Below, in pieces: positions 35,385-44,596 of a stretch of DNA of 64,000 nucleotides. The position numbers and the translations under genes were made by a program. Source of the DNA: Erythrobacter sp. SDW2 (GTDB lineage: Bacteria; Pseudomonadota; Alphaproteobacteria; Sphingomonadales; Sphingomonadaceae); NCBI RefSeq assembly GCF_021431965.1, contig NZ_CP090370.1, positions 1 to 64,000 on the forward strand, given 5' to 3'. Position 1 is the stretch's first letter. The number at the start of each line of letters is the position of its first letter. The notes under the pieces were generated by a model. It was not told the origin of the DNA, did not search any database, and saw only the letters and a list, made by a program, of their open reading frames with translations.

Positions 35385-36127
35385 TGGCGACCCTCATGGA
35401 CACCACTGCCATCGGCGGCTGCAATCCCGAAGCGGCGATCTGCACCCGCGGGGTGACGCGCGACTTCAAGGCGGGCCAACAGACCATCACCGTTCTGCAC
35501 GGGATCGATGCCGATATCCGCGCCGGCGAGATGACCTTCGTCGTCGGCGAGAGCGGATCGGGCAAGACCACGCTGATCTCGATCATGTGCGGGATCCTCT
35601 ATCCCACGCTGGGCGAGGTGAAGGTGTTCGGGACCGACATCTATTCGCTGACCGATACCGAGCTGGTCAAGTTCCGCCTGCAGAACATCGGCTTCATCTT
35701 CCAGCAGTACAACCTCATCCCCTCGATAGACGCCGCCTCCAATGCGGCCGTGCCGCTGATCGCGCAGGGCATGGACCGGCACGAAGCGCGCGAGAAGGCC
35801 CGCGTCATGCTCGAGCGGCTGAACATCGGCAACCAAGCCGACAAGCTGCCCAACCAGCTTTCAGGCGGCCAGCAGCAGCGCGTCGCCATCGCCCGCGCGC
35901 TGGTCCACGAACCGCGGCTGGTGGTCTGCGACGAGCCGACCGCCGCGCTCGATGCCAGTTCGGGCCGGCGGGTGATGGACCTGCTGCGCGAGGTGGCGGT
36001 CGCGCCGGACCGCGCTTGCATCATCGTGACCCACGACAACCGCATCTTCGACCTCGCCGACCGGATCATCCAGCTGGAAGACGGACGCATTACCCACGAC
36101 GGCACCGAAATGCCGAGCGGCCACTAG
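35384..36127 (+). CDS. ABC transporter ATP-binding protein (LolD/MacB/DevA-like)
   Basis: A 247-residue ATPase with Walker A GESGSGKTT (55-63), a Q-loop in FIFQQYNLIP, the signature LSGGQQQRVAIARAL, Walker B LVVCDEPTAALD and the H-switch VTHDNR. It pairs with the upstream permease; start and stop overlap (TAATG), indicating coupled translation. Energises transport through the periplasmic adaptor and outer-membrane channel encoded next. Confidence 0.94.
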   Translation: MATLMDTTAIGGCNPEAAICTRGVTRDFKAGQQTITVLHGIDADIRAGEMTFVVGESGSGKTTLISIMCGILYPTLGEVKVFGTDIYSLTDTELVKFRLQNIGFIFQQYNLIPSIDAASNAAVPLIAQGMDRHEAREKARVMLERLNIGNQADKLPNQLSGGQQQRVAIARALVHEPRLVVCDEPTAALDASSGRRVMDLLREVAVAPDRACIIVTHDNRIFDLADRIIQLEDGRITHDGTEMPSGH

Positions 36128-36139
36128 GAACCTCTCGAA

Positions 36140-37150
36140 ATGGCTTTCAACCTTCGCAATTTCAGCTTCTCGCGCATGGGCCTGCCGATCCTCGCAGTGA
36201 TCGGACTGGCCATCGCCGCCTTCTTCATCGCCGGTCGCCTGCCCGACCGTGAGCTTGACGAGCCCGAACGCGAGCCGCCTCGGGCGACCGGGGAGCTGGC
36301 CGATGCCAACCGTGTCGCCGGGGCGGGTGTGGTCGAGCCGTCGAGCGAGGTGGTGCAGATCGGCACGGCGCTGTCGGGGCTGGTGATGCAGCTCAATGTC
36401 CGTCCGGGGGACTATGTCGAGCAGGGCCAGCCGCTGTTCACGGTCGACACTCGCAGCCTGCGGGCGCAGCTGGCGCAGGCCAATGCTGCCATCGGCGAGG
36501 CCCGCGCCGCCATTGCCGAAGCGCAAAGCGCGCTGTCTACCGCCAGCCAGCAGCTCGCGCTTTATCGCAGCGTCGACGATCCCGCCGCCGTCAGCCGCGC
36601 CGAAGTGATCCGCGCGGAGGGCGAAGCCAATGCCGCCCGCACAAGGCTGGGGCTGGCCCGCGCCCGGCTCGAAGCCGCCCAGGCCAGCGCTTCGCTCGCC
36701 AGCACCGAGATCGGCCGGGCCACCGTACGCGCGCCGATGGCGGGGGAAATCCTGAGCGTGAATATCCGCCCCGGCGAGTATCTCTCGACCATGGGCGGCG
36801 GCAGTGCGGCCTTTATCGAGATGGGTCAGACCCGCCCGCTCAACATCCGCATCGATATCGACGAGGACCAGGCCCCGCGCCTTGCCATGGGCGAAGAAGC
36901 CATCGTTTCCCCGCGCGGAGCCGCCGACCGGCAGGTGCGGGCGAAATTCGTCCGCGCCGAACCGCTGGTGATCCCCAAGCGCTCGCTCACCAACAGCGCG
37001 CAGGAGCGGGTCGATGTCCGCGTGCTGCAGGTGATTTACGAACTGCCCGCGCCGAAGGAAGGCGAAGACCCGCTGTTCCGGGTCGGCCAGCAGGTCGATG
37101 CCTTCATTCCGGCGCGCAAAACAGGTGCCAAGCCGGCGGAAGCCAAGTGA
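36140..37150 (+). CDS. HlyD/MacA-type periplasmic adaptor
   Basis: A 336-residue membrane-fusion protein: an N-terminal TM anchor (about 14-31), then split lipoyl halves (PSSEVVQIGTALSGLVMQLNV and TVRAPMAGEILSV) around a long alanine-rich helical hairpin (about 105-195), and a beta-barrel. It links the inner-membrane ABC unit to the outer-membrane factor. Its stop overlaps the next start in GTGA. Confidence 0.92.
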   Translation: MAFNLRNFSFSRMGLPILAVIGLAIAAFFIAGRLPDRELDEPEREPPRATGELADANRVAGAGVVEPSSEVVQIGTALSGLVMQLNVRPGDYVEQGQPLFTVDTRSLRAQLAQANAAIGEARAAIAEAQSALSTASQQLALYRSVDDPAAVSRAEVIRAEGEANAARTRLGLARARLEAAQASASLASTEIGRATVRAPMAGEILSVNIRPGEYLSTMGGGSAAFIEMGQTRPLNIRIDIDEDQAPRLAMGEEAIVSPRGAADRQVRAKFVRAEPLVIPKRSLTNSAQERVDVRVLQVIYELPAPKEGEDPLFRVGQQVDAFIPARKTGAKPAEAK

Positions 37151-38592
37151 CCATGCGCTCGCTGCCCCTCTCCCTCTCCCTCCCCCTGGCCGCCGCGCTG
37201 GCGCTGGGCGCCTGTGTTGCCGGCCCGCCGCCGGTGATCGACACCGCCCCGCCGGTGCTTCCACTCGAATTCGCCTATGCGCCCGATGCGCCGACCGGTG
37301 CATCAGTGGCAAGCTTGCTGCCGACCGGAGACCCTGCCTATCAGGACCTCGCTGCCCTCGCCCTTGCCGATGCGCCAACCTTGGCGCAGGCCGCCGCCCG
37401 CATCGAGCAAGTTCGGTCGCAGGCCGCCGGGGCCGGAGCCAATCGCTTGCCCAGCCTGTCGGGCGATGCCTCCGTCACCGGCAGCCGCACCAGCCCCAGC
37501 CAGTTCGGGGCCAATCTGCCCGCCGGGATCGCGCTCGATACGGAAAGGGTGAGCTACGGCGCCAATCTGCGCGCCAGCTGGGACCCTGACCTGTTCGGGC
37601 GGCTGCGGGCACAGGAACGCGCTGCGCTGGCCCGGATCGACGCCGCCGATGCCGAGGCGGGGGGGGTGCGCAACGCGCTGCTGGCGGAGATCGCCGGGAC
37701 CGTGATCGACTGGCGCACGCTCGATGCGCGCCAGCAGGCGCTCGAGGCCGACCTTTCGGCCGCCGAAGAACTCGCCCGGCTGGCCGGATCGCGCGAGCGC
37801 GCCGGGATCGCTCCGGGCTTCGACCGGGTCCGCGCCGAAAGCGCGGCCGAGGCGAGCCGCAGCCGCATTGCCGCGCTGGCCAGCGAACGCGCCCGGCTGC
37901 TCGGGCGGTTGGTGACGCTGACCGGGCAAAGCGGGCAGAAGGTGCGCGAGGCGCTGCTCCAGCCCGCCCCGGCCCCGGCGCAGCCTGCGGCCCCTGCCTC
38001 GCTGCCGAGCCAATTGCTCGCCAACCGGCCCGATGTGCTCGCCGCCGAGGCGCAATTGCGCGCCTCCGACGCCGAGCTGGCCGCCAGCGCGGCGCGGCGT
38101 TTCCCGCAGCTGACATTGTCGGCAGCGCTCGGCCTGCTGGCGTTCGATCTGGGCGATCTGTTCGACGAGGACGCCGTGGTCGGCTCGGTTGGCGGCAGCC
38201 TGCTCGCCCCGCTGTTCGACTTCGGCCGGATCGAGGCCGAGATCGAGGCCTCGGCAGCGGGCAAGAAGCTCGCCTTTGCGGGCTACCGTAATGCCGTGTT
38301 TACGGCGCTGGGCGATGCCGAGGCCGGCTACGGCCTGGTCGCCGCCGCCGACAACCAGCTCGCCGCTGCCGAGCGCGAATTCGCCAGCGCCGAACGCGCG
38401 GCCAAGCTCGCCGACACCCGCTACCGCGCGGGCCTGTCCGACTTCCTCACTGTGCTCGAAGCGCGCCGCAGCGCCGATGCCAGCGGCGAGCGGGTGGCGA
38501 TCGCCCGCGGGCAGGCGGAACGGGCGCGCGTGGTGCTTTGGCAGGCGCTCGGCGGCGAGACTCAGCCCACCAGCCGGTCGATCAGCCAGTAA
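37147..38592 (+). CDS. NodT-family outer-membrane efflux lipoprotein
   Basis: A 481-residue TolC-like channel: a lipoprotein signal ending LGAC (Cys at about 25), then two repeats of long helices with the barrel strands; the second half begins at LLANRPDVLAAEAQLRASDAELAASAARRFPQLTLSA, the classic OMF signature. It completes a self-contained export system (permease, ATPase, adaptor, channel). Start GTG at 37147 (GTGA overlap) or ATG at 37153. The last 31 bases overlap the end of the convergent HupE-like gene. Confidence 0.93.
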   Translation: MTMRSLPLSLSLPLAAALALGACVAGPPPVIDTAPPVLPLEFAYAPDAPTGASVASLLPTGDPAYQDLAALALADAPTLAQAAARIEQVRSQAAGAGANRLPSLSGDASVTGSRTSPSQFGANLPAGIALDTERVSYGANLRASWDPDLFGRLRAQERAALARIDAADAEAGGVRNALLAEIAGTVIDWRTLDARQQALEADLSAAEELARLAGSRERAGIAPGFDRVRAESAAEASRSRIAALASERARLLGRLVTLTGQSGQKVREALLQPAPAPAQPAAPASLPSQLLANRPDVLAAEAQLRASDAELAASAARRFPQLTLSAALGLLAFDLGDLFDEDAVVGSVGGSLLAPLFDFGRIEAEIEASAAGKKLAFAGYRNAVFTALGDAEAGYGLVAAADNQLAAAEREFASAERAAKLADTRYRAGLSDFLTVLEARRSADASGERVAIARGQAERARVVLWQALGGETQPTSRSISQ

Positions 38593-39533
38593 CTGCCGGT
38601 CACGCCGATGGCATAGCTGGCGGTGCGGATCGTAGGAGCAAGCGCAGCCTCGCGCAGGCGCCTGACCCCTTCCAGCACCAGCAGCACCGCCAGCACCACC
38701 GCGAGCTGCCCCGCCTCGACCCCGAGGTTGAACGACACCAGCGCCGCCGGAACCTCGCCTTCGGGCAGGCCGATTGCGCGCAAGGCCCCGGCGAAGCCGA
38801 AGCCGTGGATCAGCCCGAACAGGAAAGCCACCACCCAGGGCCAGCGGCGGGTGAAGCTGGACTGATCGCCTCTCGCGGTCTCCATCGCCAGCAACACGAT
38901 GCTGAGCGCGATCACCGCTTCGACCGGCCTTCCCGGCAGTCCAAGAAGCCCCAGCGAGACCCCCGCCAGCGTCAGCGAATGCGCCACGGTAAAGGCCGTC
39001 ACCGCCTTGGCCACCGCCCAGCCGCGCCGCACCAGCAGCACCAGCGCGATCACGAACAGCAAATGGTCCCAGCCCTCGAGGATATGCGCGACCCCGAGCA
39101 CGAAGTAGCTTTGCCAGACCTGCCAGCTCGACGGCTTGGCAGCGATGGTGGCCAAGGGCTCGGTTGCCGTCAGCCGGAAGCTCTGCACCGGGCGGTACAG
39201 CGGCGCGACCCGCAGCATGACATCGCCGCCTCCCAGAATGGCTTCCAGTCCGACGCGCCCGCCGTCGACCGCGCCCGCGCATGTCACTTCCGCCGATCCG
39301 ATCAGCGCGCTCGGCAGGCTGCGTTTGACCGGTTCGCCCGCCAGCGCGCAGCCCGTGGGCAGGACCGGCACCACCAGCGCCGCCGGACCGGGCGCGGCGA
39401 GCGGCTGCTTCCAGTTCAGCGTCCAATCGCGCGCGGATTGCTGGGCGAATTCGATATAGCCGGGGCGCAGCTCGTCAGCCGCTGCGGGCGCAGCCATGGC
39501 CAGTGCCAGAATGGCAAACAACCGCCGGCTCAC
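38562..39533 (-). CDS. HupE/UreJ-family membrane protein
   Basis: A 323-residue protein with a signal peptide (to about AAA/DEL), a periplasmic domain of about 120 residues, and six or so TM helices with the HupE/UreJ His motifs GVAHILEGWDHLLF, FTVAHSLTL and FGLIHGFGFA. HupE proteins transport nickel or cobalt; this longer HupE/UreJ_2 branch has no proven substrate. It starts with GTG, overlapping the stop of the PPIase gene in GTGA. Confidence 0.85.
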   Translation of the reverse strand: MSRRLFAILALAMAAPAAADELRPGYIEFAQQSARDWTLNWKQPLAAPGPAALVVPVLPTGCALAGEPVKRSLPSALIGSAEVTCAGAVDGGRVGLEAILGGGDVMLRVAPLYRPVQSFRLTATEPLATIAAKPSSWQVWQSYFVLGVAHILEGWDHLLFVIALVLLVRRGWAVAKAVTAFTVAHSLTLAGVSLGLLGLPGRPVEAVIALSIVLLAMETARGDQSSFTRRWPWVVAFLFGLIHGFGFAGALRAIGLPEGEVPAALVSFNLGVEAGQLAVVLAVLLVLEGVRRLREAALAPTIRTASYAIGVTGSYWLIDRLVG

Positions 39534-40345
39534 TTCTCGATCTTCACCGTATAGGCTTCCCGCAGCAGCCGGTATGCCGCCTCCTCCCGCTCGCGCGCGG
39601 TGGCGAGCCGCCAGTCCTCGATCACCCGCTGACGGCTGGCGGCGAGTTCGGGCACCCGTCCCGGCTCCATCTTGCGCAGGCGAACGAAATGCCAGCCGAC
39701 CCCGGACGCGATCGGCCCCTGCCAGCGCCCATCCGGCGTCATGCTGACCAGCTTACTGGCAAAATCCGCCCCGAATTGCGCCGCAACCTGCGCCTTCTCG
39801 CGCGCCTCGACGCTGTCAGGGAGCGAGGCCGGCTCACCCGCGCCTTGCCAGTCTCGCCGCAGTCCGGGCAGCACTGCCCCCGCATCGGGCCGCGCCGCGA
39901 AATAGACCTGGTCGAAGCTCAGCCGCAGATCGCTGGCATAGCGCGCCGCATTGGTGCGGTACCATTGCTCCAGCTCGGCCTCGCTCGGCTCCGCCGCTTC
40001 GGCGGAGGAGGTCGCGAGAAAATCCATCTTCTTCGCCAGCCGCCGCCGCACCACCGGATCCCCCGCATCGAAGCCGAGCCGCAGCGCCTCGCGATACAGC
40101 ACCTCTTCGCGCACCCAGCGTTCGGTCAGCGCGGCCAGCTCGGCATCGGTCGGCGGCCGCTGCATGCTCCGCTCGTAATCGAGCGCAATCTGCGCCTGCA
40201 CTTCGCGGGTCACGTCGATCACGCGGCTGGCGGGATCGGCTTCCTCCCCGCGCCAGGCGAAGAAGGCGAAGATCAGCGCCCCGCCGATCAGGAAATGCAC
40301 GAGCGGCTCGCGCAGGACGGTGCGCAACCTGTCAGCAAGGACCAT
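39530..40345 (-). CDS. Membrane-anchored parvulin-like peptidyl-prolyl isomerase
   Basis: A 271-residue protein: one N-terminal TM (PLVHFLIGGALIFAFFAW, about 15-33), an alpha-helical SurA/PpiD-like region (50-130), then a parvulin-type segment (FDQVYF, ..., SGVGWHFVRLRKMEPG). A periplasmic folding factor is likely. It starts at ATG 40343-40345, sharing a base with the stop of the DUF3604 gene (TGATG), and its own stop overlaps the HupE-like gene, so all three are translationally coupled. Confidence 0.85.
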   Translation of the reverse strand: MVLADRLRTVLREPLVHFLIGGALIFAFFAWRGEEADPASRVIDVTREVQAQIALDYERSMQRPPTDAELAALTERWVREEVLYREALRLGFDAGDPVVRRRLAKKMDFLATSSAEAAEPSEAELEQWYRTNAARYASDLRLSFDQVYFAARPDAGAVLPGLRRDWQGAGEPASLPDSVEAREKAQVAAQFGADFASKLVSMTPDGRWQGPIASGVGWHFVRLRKMEPGRVPELAASRQRVIEDWRLATAREREEAAYRLLREAYTVKIEK

Positions 40346-42255
40346 CAATTCGCCTTGGGCAACAGCCAGATCGGCGAGGTATAGGCCCGCTCCTGCTCGG
40401 TCTTGACGACCTCCGGCCCCAGCTTGACCCCGAAGCGCAGCGCATCGAACAGCACCCAGCGCGGGGTCGGGATCTCCAGCACGCGGACATAGTAGAACGC
40501 CCGCTGCCCCGGCTGGTAGTCGGGATCGGTCCACAGCGTGCGCAATTGCGCCGCGCCGATGGTGTTGGTGTAGCTCGCTTTGGCTTCATCGACGGTATTG
40601 CCGACCGCCGGCACCTTGCCCCCCGTCAGCGGCCGCTTGGCCGCATCCGACCACACCACGTCGAAGACTTTCTCCTGTGTGTTCCCCGCCGCATCGACCC
40701 AGCCCTTGACCACTTGCACCCGGTCGAGATTGGCCCCCTCGGGATCCTTCAGCGCCTCGATCATGAAGCGCGGCGCAGTGCCAGAGTCGTTGAGCACCCC
40801 GCCCATCGGCACACCCCCGGCATAGCCGGTCTTGACCCAGTCCTTGCCGAAGCTGCTGTCGTCGAAGCCAAATCCGCCGAACACCCGCACGCTCATCCGC
40901 GTGCCGGTGGTGGCATAGACCTCGCGGCGCTTGAACGCGTCGAAGATTTCCGCCCGTGTGTTGGCCCGCGCCCAGGCGGCGGCATAGCCGCTGGCGAGAT
41001 AGTTCCAGCCGAACCTCCCCTCGCGCGTGCCGAGATTCTGCGGCTCGATCGACCGGCCCTTCTGCGGTTCATTGCCGGTGTGCTTGCCGAAGAAATTGTC
41101 CTCGTCCGCCGTCGCCAGCCCGGTGTGCGAATCGGTCGAGCCGATCAGGCCGAAACGGTAGGGATTGACCCCCAGCCGCTGCTCGACCGAGAGCCCGCGC
41201 TTGAGCGCTTCGCGGACATAGCTGCCGGCATACATGTCGGGCGTGCTCGCCGCCGTCAGCGGCAGATTGCCGAGATCCCAGCCCCAGTCGCCATAGCCGG
41301 CGAATTCGTCATTGGGCGAAAGGAACGAATGCGTCTCGCTGTCGCCCTTGATCTGGGTGATCTCGACCACCGGTTCCCACCGCGCCCGCCTGGTCGCATA
41401 GGCTTCCGACATCGGCTGCCCGTCCGGGCCGGTCAGCTCGAACATCAGCCCGTTGGAAAGGTTCGAATTGTGCGGAATGGCCAGCGCCTGCCCGCCGGTG
41501 CCTTTCTCGTAAGCCTCGAGATAATCCCACAGCGCATCGACCTCGGTGCCGATCCCGGCGAAGGGCAGGGTGTCGCCGATGGTCGGCGCGCCGTCGCGGA
41601 ACATCACCACGCGGTGGAGATTGTTGCCGTCGGGCATGAGCGTCCATTCGAACCCGGCAAAGGCGGTGAAGGTGCCCGGCTGGTTGTAGAGATCGACCAG
41701 CCGCAGGTTCTCCTGCCAGATCTCCGTCGTCCCTTCACGCTGGGTCTCGGGATCGCGCAGTGCCTCGGGCAGCGTGTTGTCGGCGGCTGCGGTGATCAGC
41801 TCGGCTATGGCGCGCTGCGAGGATTGCCCGCCTTCACGCAGCATCGCCTGCCAGCGCCGCAGCGTCGGATCGCGCACCAGCGCACGCGGGGCGTTCATCA
41901 GCCGCTTGGTCGCGCCGAGCCCGTCCGAATGGTCGGCAATGACCAGAAAATCGAGCGGCCGGGCGAGCTGGGCATCGAGCCCGGTGGTCGCTTTGACCTT
42001 TTCGCCCTTGGCAAAGCGCAGCGCTTCCTCCGGCCCGATGCGAACCCCGAAGCCGAAGGCGTCGATCGAATTGTCGGTGTGGAGATGGGTGTCGCCCCAA
42101 TAGACCCGGTCAGGATACTCGGCCAGTTCGACCGTGTCCTCGCCGTTGCCGGCCTGCTCGGCGCTGGCCCGCGGCGTGAACACGCCGACATACCATGCTG
42201 CGCCCCCTGCAAGCGCCACAGCCGCGACCCCGGCGGCGATTGTCCTCTTGCGCAT
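40345..42255 (-). CDS. DUF3604 protein (PHP-like secreted hydrolase)
   Basis: A 636-residue precursor with an N-terminal hydrophobic export segment (AAGVAAVALAGGAAWYVGVF). Metal-binding motifs of the PHP type occur: YWGDTHLHTDNSIDA, FLVIADHSDGLG, IPHNSNLSNG and GSTDSHTG. DUF3604 proteins are large and conserved but have no assigned reaction; a periplasmic metal-dependent hydrolase is the likely class. The ATG at 42253-42255 has GGGAGAGG upstream. It heads the coupled DUF3604-PPIase-HupE unit. Confidence 0.88.
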   Translation of the reverse strand: MRKRTIAAGVAAVALAGGAAWYVGVFTPRASAEQAGNGEDTVELAEYPDRVYWGDTHLHTDNSIDAFGFGVRIGPEEALRFAKGEKVKATTGLDAQLARPLDFLVIADHSDGLGATKRLMNAPRALVRDPTLRRWQAMLREGGQSSQRAIAELITAAADNTLPEALRDPETQREGTTEIWQENLRLVDLYNQPGTFTAFAGFEWTLMPDGNNLHRVVMFRDGAPTIGDTLPFAGIGTEVDALWDYLEAYEKGTGGQALAIPHNSNLSNGLMFELTGPDGQPMSEAYATRRARWEPVVEITQIKGDSETHSFLSPNDEFAGYGDWGWDLGNLPLTAASTPDMYAGSYVREALKRGLSVEQRLGVNPYRFGLIGSTDSHTGLATADEDNFFGKHTGNEPQKGRSIEPQNLGTREGRFGWNYLASGYAAAWARANTRAEIFDAFKRREVYATTGTRMSVRVFGGFGFDDSSFGKDWVKTGYAGGVPMGGVLNDSGTAPRFMIEALKDPEGANLDRVQVVKGWVDAAGNTQEKVFDVVWSDAAKRPLTGGKVPAVGNTVDEAKASYTNTIGAAQLRTLWTDPDYQPGQRAFYYVRVLEIPTPRWVLFDALRFGVKLGPEVVKTEQERAYTSPIWLLPKAN

Positions 42256-42335
42256 GTCCTCTCCCCCTGCATGCGTACTGTTATGCAACGAGACTGCGCC
42301 GCGCCCGTGACCAGGTCAAGAGCGCGGCAGCAATG

Positions 42336-43499
42336 TCAGAGCGAGCGGGCGATCACCATCTTCATCACTTCGTTGGAACCGCCGAAGATGCGGGTGATGC
42401 GGCTGTCGCGGTACATGCGGGCAATCGGGTAGTCGTTGATAAAGCCCGCGCCGCCGTGGAACTGCAGGCACTTGTCGACCACTTCGCCCTGCAGTTCGGT
42501 GACCCAGTACTTCGCCATGCAGGCGGTGGCGACGTCGAGCTCGCCCTTCAAATGGCGCGCGATGCAGTCGTTGACGAACACCCGCGCCGCGGTCGCCCGC
42601 GCGGTCAGGTCGGCCATCACGAACTGGGTGTTCTGGAAGTCCCAGATGGTCTGGCCGAAAGCCTTGCGGCTCTTGGTGTATTCGAGCGTGGTTTCCAGCG
42701 CCTTCTCGATCCCCGTCATCGCGCCCATGGCGATGATCAGGCGCTCCTGCGGCAGCTCGCCCATCAGCTGGTAGAAGCCCTTGCCCTCGACCCCGCCGAG
42801 CACGTTTTCCGCCGGCACGAAGACATCGTCGAAGAACAGTTCCGAGGTGTCCGACGCATCGAGCCCGATCTTGTCGAGCTTCTTGCCGCGCTGGAAACCC
42901 TCGGCCCCTTCGGTCTCCAGCAGCATCAGCGAAATGCCCTTGGCCCGCTCGCTGGGGTCGGTCTTGGCGACGACGATGATGAAGTCGGCGGTCTGGCCGT
43001 TGGAGATATAGGTCTTGGCCCCGTTTATGCGGTAGCCATTGCCGTCCTTCAATGCCGTGGTGGTGACGCTCTGCAGGTCCGAGCCCACGCCCGGCTCGGT
43101 CATGGCGATGGCGCTGACCAGTTCGCCGGTGACCAGCTTGGGCAAGTATTTCTGCTTCTGCTCCTCGGTCCCGTGGCGGACGAGGTAGGGCAGGATGACC
43201 GTGTTGTGCAGGCTCGCAGCGAAGCCTTCGACGCCGTGCCTGGCCTGCTGGTCGATCACCACCATGTCATGCCGGAAGTCGCCGCCGTGGCCGCCATATT
43301 CGGTCGGCACCGACACGCCGAGCAGCCCTGCCTGGCCCGCCTCGCGCCAGAATTCACGCTCGACCTGGCCGTCCTCGCGCCACTTCAGGATGCGCTTTTC
43401 CGGGGCGTGCTGCTGATAGAACTTGCCCACCGCGTCGGCGAAAATCGCGATTTCCTCGTCTTCCATGAAGGCGGGCTGGGGGACATTGATGGCGGGCAT
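42336..43499 (-). CDS. Acyl-CoA dehydrogenase (long-chain type)
   Basis: A 387-residue FAD enzyme that forms the 2,3-enoyl-CoA in beta-oxidation. Motifs: AIAMTEPGVGSDLQS, YISNGQTADFIIVVAKT, KAFGQTIWDFQNTQF and QFHGGAGFINDYPIAR. At the usual medium-chain catalytic Glu the sequence reads IFGGSNEVMK (Gly), as in long-chain/isovaleryl enzymes; the base is then expected from the ELPQER helix. It is a close relative of the second dehydrogenase at 45421-46563. Confidence 0.92.
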   Translation of the reverse strand: MPAINVPQPAFMEDEEIAIFADAVGKFYQQHAPEKRILKWREDGQVEREFWREAGQAGLLGVSVPTEYGGHGGDFRHDMVVIDQQARHGVEGFAASLHNTVILPYLVRHGTEEQKQKYLPKLVTGELVSAIAMTEPGVGSDLQSVTTTALKDGNGYRINGAKTYISNGQTADFIIVVAKTDPSERAKGISLMLLETEGAEGFQRGKKLDKIGLDASDTSELFFDDVFVPAENVLGGVEGKGFYQLMGELPQERLIIAMGAMTGIEKALETTLEYTKSRKAFGQTIWDFQNTQFVMADLTARATAARVFVNDCIARHLKGELDVATACMAKYWVTELQGEVVDKCLQFHGGAGFINDYPIARMYRDSRITRIFGGSNEVMKMVIARSL

Positions 43500-43590
43500 G
43501 GTGATTCCTCTCTCGCTATTCTATTGCCAAGCAGCCTATCGCATCGGTAGCGATCCGCAACGCAAATTTCCGCTTACGTGAAGGGAAACC

Positions 43591-44469
43591 ATGTCGGACC
43601 TCATCGGCCCTACTTCGCAGACATTCATCAGCCAGCGCACCCGGCTGCATTACGCCGACTGGGGCAATGAAGGCGCGCCGCCGCTGATCCTGCAGCACGG
43701 CGGGCGCGACCATTGCCGCAGCTGGGACTGGGTGGCGGAGGAACTGCGGCATGACTGGCACGTGATCTGCCCCGATCTGCGCGGGCATGGCGACAGCGAA
43801 TGGACCAACACCGGGGTCTATAACGTCAGCAGCTATGTCTATGACCTGGCGCAGCTGATCCACCAGCTCGAGCTCGCGCCTGTGACCATCATCTCGCACT
43901 CGTTGGGCGGCAATGTCTCGCTGCGCTATGCCGGGATGTATCCGGAGAATGTGCGCAAGATCGTCGCCATCGAAGGGCTCGGTCCCAGTCCCAAGGTGCA
44001 GGACAAGATGGCCGAGACGCCGTGGTACGAGCACCGCAAGCAATGGATCGACAAGAAGCGCGAGGCCTCCTCGCGCCAGATCCGCAAATACGCCAGCTTC
44101 GCCGAAGCGCTCGACCGGATGCACGAGGCCAATAGCTATCTCAGCCGCGAACAGGCCGAACACCTCACCCGCCACGGCGCGATCCGCAACGAGGACGGCA
44201 CCTGGAGCTGGAAGTTCGACCCCCACCTCCACGCCTGGCCGCCCGATGACATCACCCATGAGCAACTGGCCGAACTGTGGAGCCGCATCACCTGCCCGGC
44301 GCTGCTGGTCTACGGCGCCGACAGCTGGGCCAGCAACCCGGAGAAGGACGGCCGCATGGTCCACTTCGGCGACAATGTCAGCGTCACCGAATACGCCCGC
44401 GCGGGGCACTGGGTGCACCACGACCGGTTCGAGGATTTTGTGGCCGAGGTGAAGGGGTTTATCGGGTGA
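43591..44469 (+). CDS. Alpha/beta hydrolase
   Basis: A 292-residue hydrolase with oxyanion loop LQHGGRDHCRSW, nucleophile elbow ISHSLGGN, a likely acid in LLVYGADSWASN and the catalytic His in ARAGHWVHHD. No signal peptide. Possible roles include esterase, epoxide hydrolase or C-C bond hydrolase. It is divergent from the first acyl-CoA dehydrogenase; the spacer contains the dyad-like CTTACGTGAAG. Confidence 0.88.
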   Translation: MSDLIGPTSQTFISQRTRLHYADWGNEGAPPLILQHGGRDHCRSWDWVAEELRHDWHVICPDLRGHGDSEWTNTGVYNVSSYVYDLAQLIHQLELAPVTIISHSLGGNVSLRYAGMYPENVRKIVAIEGLGPSPKVQDKMAETPWYEHRKQWIDKKREASSRQIRKYASFAEALDRMHEANSYLSREQAEHLTRHGAIRNEDGTWSWKFDPHLHAWPPDDITHEQLAELWSRITCPALLVYGADSWASNPEKDGRMVHFGDNVSVTEYARAGHWVHHDRFEDFVAEVKGFIG

Positions 44470-44539
44470 GGGGCTAGGGCTGTTTACGACCCCGAAACGG
44501 ACCCTGAAATTGTGAATCGCATTATCAGCTTCACCATGC

Positions 44540-44575
44540 AGGCCATCATGCAACATTTGAGTTGCATGATGGCCT
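44540..44575. promoter_or_regulatory. 36-bp palindrome, candidate ArsR operator
   Basis: Perfect 15-bp arms AGGCCATCATGCAAC (44540-44554) and GTTGCATGATGGCCT (44561-44575) around the 6-base spacer ATTTGA, ending 21 bases before the ArsR-type gene. The size and position fit an autoregulatory operator. It lacks the T-run expected of a terminator for the upstream gene. Confidence 0.75.
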
Positions 44576-44596
44576 CGGCCAGTTCATGCACGCCGC

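Noticed and set aside
37303-39426. A 707-codon open frame on the minus strand
   Set aside because: It spans the NodT gene antisense and continues out of frame through the HupE-like gene; composition is shadow-like.
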